DNA of 64,000 nt from NCBI GenBank assembly GCA_036480375.1, contig JAZGGI010000028.1:62001-126000 (forward strand). The letters run 5' to 3'. The DNA is from Candidatus Zixiibacteriota bacterium. GTDB taxonomy: Bacteria > Zixibacteria > MSB-5A5 > GN15 > JAAZOE01. A model generated the notes under the pieces. That model saw nothing but the letters and a program-made list of their open reading frames with translations, searched no databases and was not told the DNA's origin. Numbering within the stretch: position 1 is the first letter of the stretch; every line of letters starts with the position of its first letter. Positions 52,806 to 63,310 of the stretch are shown one piece after another. The translations under genes were made by a program, and so were the position numbers.

Positions 52806-54878
52806 ATGAGAACTCATTTTTCACAAATTATCCGGGTTGCGGTTATTTTAAGCGCATTAGTGTTTGTATTAAACATGGCGACACTTGCGCAATCCGCATC
52901 AGAGGAATTGGAACTCCGTGATCTTAGATTTCAAAGCCTGACCACTATTGGATTAACTATAACGCATGGGAATTATGCTTATTGCGCTACTGGTTATGGT
53001 TTGTTAATTCTTGATATTGAAGAAGTGTCTAATCCCAAAGTAAATTCGGCACTTTATATACCGGCTTTAGTGGGTCCGCATGACATTGAAACAAACGGTC
53101 AACATCTTTTTATTATTGGATCTGATGATGTGTTTGTAATTAATATTTCCAATCCTGCCGTTCCTTTTTTGGAATCCACTTTTAACCCCCATGGGTATAT
53201 TGGATTTGCCAAAGGCTCAATATTGGGCAACTTTTTATTGGTGTATGGCAGTGATGATATTGAAAAATGTTTTTTTGTCATTGACATTAGTAATCCTGAT
53301 TCATTATTTATTGAAACCAAATATGTAGTTGAAAGCACTATTCGTGATCTTATCGTATCTGATACTCTCGCATTCGTCACTGAAAAATCAAAGTTGGAGG
53401 TTTTTAATATCAGCGACCCAACCGCTCCTTATCCTGTGGGGGAATGCCTTGATTTACAGCACGTAACCACTTACTCCAAGCATATTTTCGCTATCAAGGA
53501 TACTACCATCTATGTTGTTTACAACGATACCCTGAAAATCCTGAATGCTAATTCGCCGGAAAATCCCTGTCCCATTGCAATAATTGATATATTCGACGGT
53601 GTTATAAATATTATAATCAATGGATCAATGCTCTTCGTGTATGAACTTGAAAACCATACAACTCATGTTTACAATATTGAAGATCCGTTGAACTCTCAAT
53701 TCGTATGCAAATTGGAAGGCTTATATATTTCATTATTTCATAACGAGAATCCAATAAGCATAGGCGGGACATTCAAGATATTGGATATTTCAGACATTGA
53801 AAATCCTGAGATAATAGGCAGTTATCAGACTACTTATACTATGCAGGATATCAAAGTCTCCGGAGATTTTGCTTATATTGCCGGCGATCATTTCCTATCC
53901 TTTGATGTATCCTATCCAAGATATCCCTATCCCAAATTGATAGGAGGTTTATATCTTGACGGCGCGGCTGTAATTGAAATCGTTGACCCCTATGCTTATA
54001 CTATCGATAATAATGGTACCTTAAAGATTGTAGATATTAATGATCCGGCGGCACTGGAATTGGCAGGGACTCTCGAAAATATTGGTACATATTGCACCGA
54101 TATTGGCATTTATGGCGATCATGCATATATTACGGCAAATTTGGATGGCATTCAAATTATCAATATCTCTGACCCATCCGCACCATTTATCGAAGGCAAT
54201 TATGATTTGCAGCATTCACAGGCAATTGATATCTCGGGTCATTATGCGTATGTCGATAATTTATATATTCTGGATTTATCGGCTCCGCTAAATCCAATTC
54301 TGAGCGGTAATTGCTATGTGCAATTTAATGTTATGGATATAGAAGTGATTGGAGATTATGCTTATGCCGCTATCGCCAATGTTGAACCCTATAACGGATA
54401 TATGGGAATTATTAATGTTGCCGATCCTACCGCTCCATTTGTAGAGACATATATTGAGACATCTACTGAAGGGAAAAATATTGCGGCCGCTGATGGGTTT
54501 GCATATTATATGGACTTTGACGGAATACATGCTTTTGATGTTTCCAATCCAGCAGAACCCGAACTATTCGGCCAGAAATCAGCGGTTTATAACGTCGCAA
54601 TTGATGCTAAAGATAGTTATTTATTTGCGCTATCCTCTTGGGGATTTGGGATGTCTGACGTAAATAGGCCTAATGATTTCTCCTGCGCCGACGCCAATAA
54701 TGACGGTACCACAAATATCGGAGATGCGGTTTTTCTCATAAATTATATATTCAAGGGCGGAGACACACCCAGTAACTGTGATGCCAATTGTGATGAGGGG
54801 TGCAACGTCGGTGACGCTGTATTTCTCATAAATTACGTATTTAAAAATGGACAGGTACCCTGTGAATATTGTAATTAG
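52806..54878 (+). CDS. Secreted LVIVD-repeat protein with dockerin-like C-terminus
   Basis: 690 residues, ATG behind GGGGAGG. The signal peptide (residues 5-28) ends near ATLAQS. Residues 40-620 are LVIVD-type beta-propeller repeats, each with a 'D/N-I-S-N/D-P-x-x-P' turn (VINISNPAVPF, NISDPTAPY, DVSNPAEPEL). The last 60 residues are a dockerin-like pair, DANNDGTTNIGDAVFLINYIF and DANCDEGCNVGDAVFLINYVFK (split here around the motif), with calcium-loop Asp/Asn positions. The module probably attaches the protein to a surface partner. No enzyme motif seen. Confidence 0.85.
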   Translation: MRTHFSQIIRVAVILSALVFVLNMATLAQSASEELELRDLRFQSLTTIGLTITHGNYAYCATGYGLLILDIEEVSNPKVNSALYIPALVGPHDIETNGQHLFIIGSDDVFVINISNPAVPFLESTFNPHGYIGFAKGSILGNFLLVYGSDDIEKCFFVIDISNPDSLFIETKYVVESTIRDLIVSDTLAFVTEKSKLEVFNISDPTAPYPVGECLDLQHVTTYSKHIFAIKDTTIYVVYNDTLKILNANSPENPCPIAIIDIFDGVINIIINGSMLFVYELENHTTHVYNIEDPLNSQFVCKLEGLYISLFHNENPISIGGTFKILDISDIENPEIIGSYQTTYTMQDIKVSGDFAYIAGDHFLSFDVSYPRYPYPKLIGGLYLDGAAVIEIVDPYAYTIDNNGTLKIVDINDPAALELAGTLENIGTYCTDIGIYGDHAYITANLDGIQIINISDPSAPFIEGNYDLQHSQAIDISGHYAYVDNLYILDLSAPLNPILSGNCYVQFNVMDIEVIGDYAYAAIANVEPYNGYMGIINVADPTAPFVETYIETSTEGKNIAAADGFAYYMDFDGIHAFDVSNPAEPELFGQKSAVYNVAIDAKDSYLFALSSWGFGMSDVNRPNDFSCADANNDGTTNIGDAVFLINYIFKGGDTPSNCDANCDEGCNVGDAVFLINYVFKNGQVPCEYCN

Positions 54879-54939
54879 ATGAATACCCAAACCTTTTTCA
54901 AGCTATTGATTGATCACATTTATCCCAAAAAATAAACCT

Positions 54940-54968
54940 CGCCGGAATGGGGGGAAACCACTCCGGCG
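54940..54968. terminator. Hairpin between LVIVD gene and ftsZ
   Basis: CGCCGGAATGG...CCACTCCGGCG, 11-bp stem with one mismatch, between the convergent LVIVD and ftsZ genes. No long T-run, so termination strength is uncertain. Confidence 0.5.
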
Positions 54969-55079
54969 GGTCCTGTAAAAAGAATAAGAAGGATTATTTC
55001 AATTGCCCTGTTATTGGACATTTTTCTATCGCATTCCACCCCGAAAGGTGGCGCGGCATAAATTTCTATTACTATATCC

Positions 55080-56288
55080 TTAATTTTCATCAAATGGTTC
55101 GGCCAATTCCTCCTCTATCTCATCCATTTTTTTTCGCAAATATGCCGGTACCTCATAATTATCATTAGCCGTAAAGACCACTGCCCGTTTGGGATCACCG
55201 TTGCCATTGGAAGACGGGGGAGCTTTTTTGGCCGGAGTCGCAGGCGCTTCATGTTTGATGACATTACCGAATAAGTCGGTCGGCGCCTGTTCTTCCCGCG
55301 GTTCCTCAAGCTCTTCCCGCATAGATGTACCCTGGCCGAATCCGGTCGCGATTACCGTCACGCGAATAGTATCTTTTAGATTTTGGTCGATGACGGCCCC
55401 GATAATAATATTGGCATCCGCGCCGGCGGCATCATATATCCTGGAGGTAGCGTCATTGACGTCAAACAGGGTCATATCCGGTCCGCCGGAAACATTCACC
55501 AGAACGCCCTTCGCGCCGGCGATAGAAATATTTTCCAGTAGCGGCGATGATATGGCGTCGTGAGCGGCAATCGACGCTTTGTTTTCGCCGGTAGCTTCCC
55601 CGGTACCCATTAGGGCATCGCCCATTTCCAGCATCACCGTTCTGACATCGGCAAAGTCACAGTTGATGAGTCCGGCGACGGTAATCAAATCGGAGATGCC
55701 TTTGGTCGCCTGATAAAGAACATCATCGGCGATACCGAAGGCATCAGTCAAAAGTGTGTTTTTATCGGCGATGGCGAGAAGTCTTTGATTAGGTATCGTA
55801 ATCAAAGTATCGACATGCTTGCGCAATTCTTCCAGACCATCGTCGGCTCGTGAAATTCGCTTTTTGCCTTCGAAATCAAACGGTTTGGTGACAATCGCCA
55901 CCGTCAGGGCGCTCTGCGATTTGGCCAGTTTGGCTACCGAGGGAGCGGCTCCGGTTCCGGTTCCGCCGCCCATTCCCGCGGTAACGAAAACCATATCGGC
56001 TCCACCAAGAGCGGCCGCGACTTCATCAGCATCTTCCTCAATTGATTTTTTTCCGATTTCCGGGTTGGCTCCCGCGCCCAATCCCTTGGTAACGCGCTTG
56101 CCGATTTGGATCCTGGCGGCGGCGGAATTTTGCTCCAAAACCTGCGCGTCGGTGTTAATGGCGATGAATTCAACTCCCGAAAGTCCATTGTCAATCATGC
56201 GATTGACCGCGTTTCCGCCCGCTCCCCCAACGCCGACAACTTTCAGCGCCGCGTGCATTACTTGTTCGTCTTCAAACTCAAAGGGCAT
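55080..56288 (-). CDS. ftsZ: Cell division GTPase FtsZ
   Basis: 402 residues, ATG behind GAGGAGG. The tubulin-family GTPase that forms the Z ring. G-box [13 protein letters not shown] (19-31), tubulin signature [12 protein letters not shown] (105-116), and T7 loop [12 protein letters not shown] variable linker (about 320-370, rich in Pro, Ala and Lys) leads to the conserved C-terminal peptide [10 protein letters not shown] that binds FtsA and ZipA-like anchors. An extra acidic tail ([14 protein letters not shown]) extends beyond it. Last gene of the dcw cluster. Confidence 0.98.
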   Translation of the reverse strand: MPFEFEDEQVMHAALKVVGVGGAGGNAVNRMIDNGLSGVEFIAINTDAQVLEQNSAAARIQIGKRVTKGLGAGANPEIGKKSIEEDADEVAAALGGADMVFVTAGMGGGTGTGAAPSVAKLAKSQSALTVAIVTKPFDFEGKKRISRADDGLEELRKHVDTLITIPNQRLLAIADKNTLLTDAFGIADDVLYQATKGISDLITVAGLINCDFADVRTVMLEMGDALMGTGEATGENKASIAAHDAISSPLLENISIAGAKGVLVNVSGGPDMTLFDVNDATSRIYDAAGADANIIIGAVIDQNLKDTIRVTVIATGFGQGTSMREELEEPREEQAPTDLFGNVIKHEAPATPAKKAPPSSNGNGDPKRAVVFTANDNYEVPAYLRKKMDEIEEELAEPFDEN

Positions 56289-56330
56289 GACATCCTCCTC
56301 TTGAGATTTTATCCTACTTATTCTTTTTTA

Positions 56331-57545
56331 TCAAAAATGTTCGTTGAACCATTTTTCAATTTTCTTAAACAGGCCGTGAGTCTTGCTTTTGCGCGCGACT
56401 TCATGGCCATGCTTCATCCCGTATAAAATCAAACCCACTCCGGTGGCATGAATCGGCGAGTTGACCATATCGGTCATTCCGTCAAATCCCTTAGGGTATC
56501 CGATCTTGACGGGCATATCAAAAATTTGCTCCGCCAACTCTTCGGTGCCTGGCAAGAGCGACGCCCCTCCCGTTAAGACAATACCGGCCGCCAAAGAATC
56601 GGGGAAATTTGATTTCCTGACTTCCCGCATCGTCATGGTCAATATTTCCTCCATACGCGGTCCGATAATTGACGCCAGGACATTTCTTGAAATCTCTCGC
56701 GCGGCGCGACTGCCCACACCGGGAACCGTAATCATGTCATTGGCGTCTACCAGAGAAGGCATAGCGGCTCCGAATCTCTTTTTAATTTCTTCCGCATGCT
56801 CAATCGGCGTGCGCAAGCCGATGGCGATATCGTTGGTTACGTTTTTTCCGCCCAGGGGAACGGTTGATGTATGTCTTATGGAATTGTCATAGTAAACAGC
56901 GATATCGGACGTTCCTCCACCGATATCAATGACGGCAACACCGAGTTCTTTTTCTTCATCGGTAAGAATAGCGTAACTTGACGCTAAAGATTCCAGCACC
57001 AGGGCTTCCGCTTCCTGTTCACAGCGTCCGATAGCGCGGTAGATATTTCTAATGGCAGTGGCCGCCGCGGTAATTATATGAACCTCGGCTTCGAGCCGCA
57101 CACCCGACATTCCGATGGGAACTTTTATGCCGCTCTGTTCATCGATAATGAAATCCTGCGGAATAACATGGACAATTTCGCGGTCGGCCGGGATAGCGAC
57201 CGCTCGGGCAGCATCAATAACGCGCTCAATATCGGTTTCGGTAATTTCATTGTCGCTCCGGGAAACGGCGATAACGCCGTGCGAATTTATCGAGCGAATG
57301 TGATCGCCGGAAATTCCGGCCAGAACCGATTCGACGTTGACACCTGCCATCAACTCCGCATCGGTTATCGCCTTGGATATCGATCGCACCGTCTTTTCCA
57401 GATCCACTACTACTCCTCGCCGCATTCCGTCGGATGGAACCATTCCCATTCCGACCAGCCGCGGAGTTTCCTCACCTGATTCGACTTCGGCGATGAGGGC
57501 CGATATTTTGGTGGTTCCGATATCGAGTCCTACTATGGTCCGCAC
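56331..57545 (-). CDS. ftsA: Cell division protein FtsA
   Basis: 404 residues, start GTG 57545 behind GGAAGG. An actin-like ATPase that tethers FtsZ to the membrane: VGLDIGTTKISALIAEV (phosphate 1), IDIGGGTSDIAVY (phosphate 2) and VLTGGASLLPG (adenosine motif). The 1C domain lies between about 85 and 165. The C-terminal amphipathic helix is LFKKIEKWFNEHF. It is 42 bp upstream of ftsZ. Confidence 0.97.
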   Translation of the reverse strand: MRTIVGLDIGTTKISALIAEVESGEETPRLVGMGMVPSDGMRRGVVVDLEKTVRSISKAITDAELMAGVNVESVLAGISGDHIRSINSHGVIAVSRSDNEITETDIERVIDAARAVAIPADREIVHVIPQDFIIDEQSGIKVPIGMSGVRLEAEVHIITAAATAIRNIYRAIGRCEQEAEALVLESLASSYAILTDEEKELGVAVIDIGGGTSDIAVYYDNSIRHTSTVPLGGKNVTNDIAIGLRTPIEHAEEIKKRFGAAMPSLVDANDMITVPGVGSRAAREISRNVLASIIGPRMEEILTMTMREVRKSNFPDSLAAGIVLTGGASLLPGTEELAEQIFDMPVKIGYPKGFDGMTDMVNSPIHATGVGLILYGMKHGHEVARKSKTHGLFKKIEKWFNEHF

Positions 57546-57565
57546 TTATGACTTCCTTCCTCTTC

Positions 57566-58270
57566 TCATTTCCTAATAACCACTCCCGCATACTGGAGAT
57601 TAAACTGACCGCCTTGAAGACCTAATCTGGTCTCGCGAAACAAGTGCATTTTATAGAGCTGAGCCGCGAAATCTCTTGAAATTGCCAAATACGATTCATG
57701 GCCGGTAGTCAGAAATATTTCGAGATAAATCTTCGATGAGAAATCTATTTCAGCAATCCGGGCAAATAGCTCCGGTAAGTTTTCTTTGATTTCTTCCAGG
57801 CCCCGGATAACATCGGCAATTCTAAAATCATCGGGGTGAGTAAATAGGCGCGGACTATTCAAGCCTGTAATGACCGGCACATCCTTTGATACCCAATCGG
57901 TATCATAAGGTATTACACGGCAGAATTTATCAATGCCATGTAGATCTTCGGAGGCTAAAATGGCCAGCGGCGTAAAGCGATTAACTTCAGCATAGATTCC
58001 TGAAGGCAAATCATAATTAAGGGCTATATTATGGATGCCGTCGCATGCCATAATAGTATCGGTCAGTATATCCTTATTTAATCTGAAGATATTTGTCTCA
58101 TCGGGAAAATTTTCTAATTTAGAATTTAGCTCATCCGCTCTGGGGCCTGAATATTCAATGCTTTTCCAGGCGAATACGGACGAAATATTGGCGAAGAGAA
58201 TCGTTCCTCCGATTACCAAGGTGATTAGCAAACAAATCCAATATTTTTTTCGAATTCCCAGAAACATCAC
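57566..58270 (-). CDS. ftsQ: Cell division protein FtsQ/DivIB
   Basis: 234 residues. A short cytoplasmic start, one membrane span (WICLLITLVIGGTILFA), a POTRA-like domain (about 35-105; SIEYSGPRADELNSKL) and a beta domain (LEIFLTTGHESYLAI). Sequence similarity to FtsQ is weak, as usual for this family. Position between murC and ftsA and the topology make the call. It overlaps murC by 4 bp. Confidence 0.85.
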   Translation of the reverse strand: MMFLGIRKKYWICLLITLVIGGTILFANISSVFAWKSIEYSGPRADELNSKLENFPDETNIFRLNKDILTDTIMACDGIHNIALNYDLPSGIYAEVNRFTPLAILASEDLHGIDKFCRVIPYDTDWVSKDVPVITGLNSPRLFTHPDDFRIADVIRGLEEIKENLPELFARIAEIDFSSKIYLEIFLTTGHESYLAISRDFAAQLYKMHLFRETRLGLQGGQFNLQYAGVVIRK

Positions 58271-59649
58271 AAACCCAGTTTTTTGAGCAATTTTTCGTTA
58301 ATGCGGAAGATATCTCCCGCGCCCATTGTGATGATTACATCCCCCGGCTCGGATAAATCAGCGGCGATGTCTATCGCGTTTTCTTTGAGTCCGACGTATC
58401 TGATGTTTTTATAACCAATAGAATGAGCGAATTCCGCGATCATCTTGGCACTTATTCCCGGCAAAGGTTTTTCCCGAGCGGGATAGATATCAACTACCAA
58501 AGCGACGTCGGCGCTGTGTAAGGCCTCAGCGAATTGACGATAGAAATCGCGCGTACGGCTGAACAAATGCGGCTGGAAAATGGCGATCGTTTTTCTTGGA
58601 GATGATGAAACCGATTCGCGCAGTCCGCTTAAGGTGGCTTTGACTTCGCTGGGATGATGAGCGTAATCATCAATAACGGTTACATCATTAACTTCGCCTA
58701 TAACCTCAAAACGGCGTCCCACTCCCTTGAATGACCGGAGCCCCTCATCGATTGATTCAAGGGATATCTCCAATTCGAGAGCGGCCACAGTTGCCGCGAG
58801 AGCATTGGCAATATTAAACCAGCCCGGTATATTGAGAGAAAACCGACCCTTGCTTTCGTCTCTGACAATAAGCTCGAAACTTGAACCGTGACCCGAAAAT
58901 TCAATATTATCGGCATAAATATCGGCCTGGGGGCTAAACCCAAAAGTGATAATTGGGCGTTTAATATTATCGCGAATACGCAGAACATTTCCATCCGATT
59001 CGGGTATAATGACGGAGCCGTAAAAGGGAACACGATTGACGTATTCCGTAAATGAATTCAGTAAGTCTTCGATCCCGTCATAACAATCGAGATGATCTTC
59101 TTCGATATTGGTGATTACAGCTATCGAAGGATACATTTTCAAAAAAGAGCGATCATATTCATCCGCTTCAGCGACCATAATCTCGCCCTGCCCAAGCTGG
59201 CCGCCTGAATCAAGTTCGACGGCGCGTCCGCCTACGAGTATGGTCGGGTCCATTCCGGCGGTTACCAGAATTTTGCCAAGCATGGCGGTGGTTGTCGTCT
59301 TGCCGTGACTGCCCGCGATTCCGATGGAGAATTTGAGGCGCATCAATTCGCCCAGCATTTCAGCTCTCTTAATAACCGGTATACCTTTTGCAAGCGCCGC
59401 GACAACTTCTGGATTTGATTCGTCCACCGCGGAAGATATGACGACCAAATCCACGCCGTCCACTTGAGAAGCGCTATGGCCGCTATAAATTGGCATATTA
59501 AGCGATTCAAGATGCTCGGTGACTTCCGAAGGCGAAATATCGGAACCCGATATCTGATAACCCAGATTGTGTAATATCTTGGCCATACCCGACATACCCG
59601 CGCCGCCAATTCCCACGAAGTGGAGTCTTTTGTATTTCGAAAAAATCAT
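58267..59649 (-). CDS. murC: UDP-N-acetylmuramate-L-alanine ligase
   Basis: 460 residues from ATG 59649 (MIFSKYKRLHFVGIGGAGM). The longer frame overlaps murG and is not homologous. It adds L-Ala to UDP-MurNAc using ATP: VGIGGAGMSGMAKIL (UDP site), AGSHGKTTTTAMLG (P-loop), NIEEDHLDCYDG, and the C-terminal DDYAHHPSEVKATL. It sits between murG and ftsQ. No murB or ddl gene follows it. Confidence 0.96.
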   Translation of the reverse strand: MIFSKYKRLHFVGIGGAGMSGMAKILHNLGYQISGSDISPSEVTEHLESLNMPIYSGHSASQVDGVDLVVISSAVDESNPEVVAALAKGIPVIKRAEMLGELMRLKFSIGIAGSHGKTTTTAMLGKILVTAGMDPTILVGGRAVELDSGGQLGQGEIMVAEADEYDRSFLKMYPSIAVITNIEEDHLDCYDGIEDLLNSFTEYVNRVPFYGSVIIPESDGNVLRIRDNIKRPIITFGFSPQADIYADNIEFSGHGSSFELIVRDESKGRFSLNIPGWFNIANALAATVAALELEISLESIDEGLRSFKGVGRRFEVIGEVNDVTVIDDYAHHPSEVKATLSGLRESVSSSPRKTIAIFQPHLFSRTRDFYRQFAEALHSADVALVVDIYPAREKPLPGISAKMIAEFAHSIGYKNIRYVGLKENAIDIAADLSEPGDVIITMGAGDIFRINEKLLKKLGL

Positions 59650-59677
59650 ATTTGCCCGCCTAAACTCTTTCGGTGTT

Positions 59678-60796
59678 TCAACCCTGGTGATAGTCGCCAA
59701 GCTTTTCTCCTTTATTCTGAACCAAATCCGCAATATGAAGAGCTATCTTCCGGGCCGTATCCACATTCCCCAGTTCCAATGACGCCGATTTCATTTTTTC
59801 ATATTTATCCGATGCCAAAATTGTCATGGCTTTCTGTAGCGGATTGACAGTGTCAATGTCCTTGTCAGCGATAACTTCGGCCGCGCCCGCTTTTTTGATT
59901 TCCCGGGCGTTATAGTCTTGATGATTGGCCGTCGCGTAAGGATAGGGAATCAGTATAGCCGGAATGCCGCAGGCTGTTAATTCGGCAATAGTCAGCGCTC
60001 CGGCCCGAGCGATAGCGATATCGGCGGCGGCATAAACGAGTTCCATATCTTTTGAAAACGGGAAGAGGGAGACGACAAAATCCTTTTTGTCCAGTCGCTC
60101 AGTTACATCCTTGTAATCCCCCTCCCCGCATTGCCATAATAATTGAACCGAATCATCGAGGAATTTCAATCCATCGAGTACGGCATAATTAATCTTCCGC
60201 GCTCCTTGTGAACCGCCCAGGATCAAAATTGTTTTTCGCCCCCGTCTTAATCCAAATTTTTCATACGCCAGGTTTTTGTCGCCGGAATTAATTGAGGAAC
60301 GGACCGGATTACCGAGAAGCATCCGATTCGCCCGTTTCGGTAAATATTCCTCCGCTTTCCGGTAAGCCAGGTAAATCATATTGGTATGGGATGCCAATTT
60401 GCGCGTTACCAAACCGGGGAAACTGTTTTGCTCTTGAATGACACAGAGGATTTTTTTCATTGAGGCCGCGATAATCGGCGGTCCCGCTACATACCCTCCG
60501 GTACCGACTACTATGTCAGGTTTGAAACGACGCAATATTTTTATTGATTGAATCACAGTCCACGCCACCCTGAAAGGAAATATCAACAGATTAAGAGAAA
60601 CTTTTCGAGGCAGGCCGCGCATTGAAATCAGAGATAATGGATATCCCAGTTTTTCCCTCATGCGATATTCGATACCGTATCTGGTTCCCACAAATTCAAT
60701 CTCGTTATTTTTATTAAGGCGTTTAATTTCTTCGGCAATGGCCAGAGCCGGAAACAGATGGCCGCCCGTTCCTCCTCCCGCAAATAATACTCTCAT
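59678..60796 (-). CDS. murG: UDP-GlcNAc:lipid I N-acetylglucosaminyltransferase
   Basis: 372 residues. A membrane-associated GT-B enzyme that makes lipid II. GGGTGGHLFPALAIAEEI (8-25) is the first G-loop, GGYVAGPPI the second, GGSQGARKIN the third, and IARAGALTIAELTACGIPAILIPYPYA binds UDP-GlcNAc. It overlaps ftsW by 4 bp and precedes murC by 28 bp. Confidence 0.97.
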   Translation of the reverse strand: MRVLFAGGGTGGHLFPALAIAEEIKRLNKNNEIEFVGTRYGIEYRMREKLGYPLSLISMRGLPRKVSLNLLIFPFRVAWTVIQSIKILRRFKPDIVVGTGGYVAGPPIIAASMKKILCVIQEQNSFPGLVTRKLASHTNMIYLAYRKAEEYLPKRANRMLLGNPVRSSINSGDKNLAYEKFGLRRGRKTILILGGSQGARKINYAVLDGLKFLDDSVQLLWQCGEGDYKDVTERLDKKDFVVSLFPFSKDMELVYAAADIAIARAGALTIAELTACGIPAILIPYPYATANHQDYNAREIKKAGAAEVIADKDIDTVNPLQKAMTILASDKYEKMKSASLELGNVDTARKIALHIADLVQNKGEKLGDYHQG

Positions 60797-61914
60797 CTAA
60801 CCCTCCTCACCTGCCAGCGGGATAAATTGAGGAGGAGTCCTACGGCCGCTGCTGATACAATTAATGAAGACCCTCCAAAACTGAGAAACGGCAACGGTAA
60901 TCCAGTCGTCGGAATCAAACCCAGAACAACCGCGATGTTGATGCAGATATTAATCGCCAAACAAAGAATCAATCCGGATGCCAGAAGGTATCGGAATTTA
61001 TCCGGCTGACCGGAGGCAATTCGGAAACCTCGCCAGATTACCGTAAAGAACAATCCCAGAGTAATGGTCAATCCCAAAAGACCAAGCTCTTCCCCGATTG
61101 AGGCAAAGATGAAATCGGTATGCGGTTCCGGCAGGAAAAACTGCTTGAAAATTCCATTTCCCAGCCCGGTCCCCAGAATACCTCCATTGGCGATTGATAA
61201 AACCGATTGTTTGACCTGATGCGGAGCCTGCATTGGATCGGCCATCCAATCGAGAAAATCAAGGACCCGTCCTTTTTTATATCCGGCGATAAATACAAGG
61301 AGATAAACCGCAACGGCTGATCCTCCTATGGCAATGGCCAGATGATTTAACCTCGCTCCGGCCAGAAATAAAAGAATAATGACTGTCGTTCCCAAAACCA
61401 GAACCGAACCAAGATCAGGCTCAAAGACTATCAAAAGCGCTCCCGCCAGTAGAATCGGACCGTAGGGCCACACATATAGTTTGAGATTGTCGAGTGAACG
61501 CCCTTTTTGCGATAACGAGTGGGCCAGGTAAAATAGAGTCATATACTTGAAAATTTCCGACGGCTGGAATGTGAAAAAGCCCATCGACAACCAGCGGTGC
61601 GTACCTCGTATCGGCGGAGTGAAATAGACGATTATCAATAGGGTAAAGGCCAAAATTAATCCCGGGAATATCAGTTTTCTTGTTTTTTCAAGATCGATTT
61701 TAATTGCCAGATACATGACAATGTAAGCCAACACCAGATATACAATTTGGCGTTTCAGGAAAAAAGCATGGCTCGAGAATTTTCGCCCTTCTTCGGTCAT
61801 GGCATTTTGCGCGATAGCGCTTGAAGATGAATAAACCATGACGCTGCCAAGTAGAATTAAAAGAGAGACTGATAAAAGCAGCCAATGATCGATCTTTTGT
61901 TCTTTAGGCTTCAA
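60793..61914 (-). CDS. ftsW: SEDS glycosyltransferase FtsW
   Basis: 373 residues, start TTG 61914. Ten membrane spans of the SEDS family that polymerises lipid II at the septum: RGTHRWLSMGFFTFQPSEIFK (with the loop's Arg, Trp and Gln), FEPDLGSVLVL (catalytic Asp region), and near the end GLIPTTGLPLPFLSFGGSSL. The start lies 11 bp inside murD. Context in the dcw cluster favours FtsW over RodA. Confidence 0.95.
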   Translation of the reverse strand: MKPKEQKIDHWLLLSVSLLILLGSVMVYSSSSAIAQNAMTEEGRKFSSHAFFLKRQIVYLVLAYIVMYLAIKIDLEKTRKLIFPGLILAFTLLIIVYFTPPIRGTHRWLSMGFFTFQPSEIFKYMTLFYLAHSLSQKGRSLDNLKLYVWPYGPILLAGALLIVFEPDLGSVLVLGTTVIILLFLAGARLNHLAIAIGGSAVAVYLLVFIAGYKKGRVLDFLDWMADPMQAPHQVKQSVLSIANGGILGTGLGNGIFKQFFLPEPHTDFIFASIGEELGLLGLTITLGLFFTVIWRGFRIASGQPDKFRYLLASGLILCLAINICINIAVVLGLIPTTGLPLPFLSFGGSSLIVSAAAVGLLLNLSRWQVRRVR

Positions 61915-63310
61915 CAGCGGTTCCCTTACCTTTACCGTTTTTTAATTTCATTACCAGTTTCTTAAAATCTTCGCCGCGCTGTTCAAAGTTACGGTACATA
62001 TCGAAGCTGGCGCATCCGGGCGAAAGAAGGACCGTATCTCCGGGGTGCGACAGGTCGAATGATTTTCGCACGGCGTCAGCCATTGAATCAGCCATGACCG
62101 CCGGAAAATGACGGCCCAGTTGATCAAATATTTTTTCCCGGGCTTCGCCAAGAAGAATCAAATGATTGACTTTACCCTCCGCGTAAGGCAGGAGACGAAT
62201 AAAATCGCCCTCTTTATCGCGCCCTCCGGCGATAAGATTAATATTTCCGGGAATAGACTGCAGGGCGACAACAACGGCATCAACATTAGTGCCTTTGGAA
62301 TCGTTTATAAACGAAACTCCCCCGATGGTATTGACATATTCGAGGCGATGCTCGACTCCGGAAAATCTCTCGAGAACGGAAGCGATTACATCGGTATCAA
62401 TACCGCATATCAGCGCCGCGGCTGCGGCCGCCGAGGCATTGGATAAATTATGCGGGCCGGGGATTCCGATTTTGTCGGAGACCATAATATCGTATTCTCT
62501 GCCGGCCAACTTCCCGAACAGTCTCTTCCCCCTCTGGGAGACACCATCCGGGAGTTGGCCGATACTGGTGCTATCCTGGATTGAATATTTAATGACACGG
62601 CCTTGGTATGGAAAAGGCCGCCGCGAAATTTCATTATCGTCGGCATTGAGCACGGCATAATGTTCGGCCGTTTGGTTTTCGAATATTTTGTATTTGGCGG
62701 CGCAGTAATTATCAAATGATTTGTATCGATCGAGATGATCGGGTGTCAGGTTTAACAGAATGCCAACGTATGGCGCGAATTGCTCAATCCGATCCAATTG
62801 GAATGAAGAAATTTCAATGACTGCCAAGCCATCATCAGGTACATCCCGCGCAATTTGTGAAAACGGGGTTCCGATATTTCCTCCTACCGCCGTTGGTATT
62901 CCCGAGGCTTTGCATATTTCTCCCAGCAATGTCGTTGTCGTAGTCTTGCCGTTGGAGCCGGTTATTGCCAGAACTCTCCCCCGACAAACCCAGTAAGCCA
63001 ACTCAATTTCCGAAAGAATCGGAATTCCGGCACTCGATGCCTTTTGAAGGATATCAATCGTACCCGATACACCGGGCGAACATATCAGATAATCGCTTTC
63101 GAGTAATTTTTCGCTATGTCCGCCGTATTCAAACGCGATGCTATCTTTTTCGAGAATTGCGATTTCCTCAGACAAATCCTTTTCCGGCATGACGTCCGAA
63201 ACCAGCGGTAGACCACCCAGTTGCTTAACTAATTTCGCGGCGGCAATTCCCGACCGGGCCATGCCGATTATGCCGACTTTTCTTCCTTGTATGCGATCAA
63301 TTCTGTTCAT
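61904..63310 (-). CDS. murD: UDP-N-acetylmuramoylalanine-D-glutamate ligase
   Basis: 468 residues from ATG 63310 ([21 protein letters not shown]), which overlaps the mraY stop as ATGA. It adds D-Glu to UDP-MurNAc-L-Ala: [14 protein letters not shown] (P-loop), [26 protein letters not shown], and the C-terminal [18 protein letters not shown] with the substrate-binding Ser and Phe. In a tight mraY-murD-ftsW chain. Confidence 0.97.
   Translation of the reverse strand: MNRIDRIQGRKVGIIGMARSGIAAAKLVKQLGGLPLVSDVMPEKDLSEEIAILEKDSIAFEYGGHSEKLLESDYLICSPGVSGTIDILQKASSAGIPILSEIELAYWVCRGRVLAITGSNGKTTTTTLLGEICKASGIPTAVGGNIGTPFSQIARDVPDDGLAVIEISSFQLDRIEQFAPYVGILLNLTPDHLDRYKSFDNYCAAKYKIFENQTAEHYAVLNADDNEISRRPFPYQGRVIKYSIQDSTSIGQLPDGVSQRGKRLFGKLAGREYDIMVSDKIGIPGPHNLSNASAAAAAALICGIDTDVIASVLERFSGVEHRLEYVNTIGGVSFINDSKGTNVDAVVVALQSIPGNINLIAGGRDKEGDFIRLLPYAEGKVNHLILLGEAREKIFDQLGRHFPAVMADSMADAVRKSFDLSHPGDTVLLSPGCASFDMYRNFEQRGEDFKKLVMKLKNGKGKGTAVEA

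Noticed and set aside
55189-57576. Plus-strand ORFs of 80-160 codons opposite ftsZ and ftsA
   Set aside because: Shadows of strongly conserved genes in another frame, with Ala/Pro/Ser-rich composition and no start signals.
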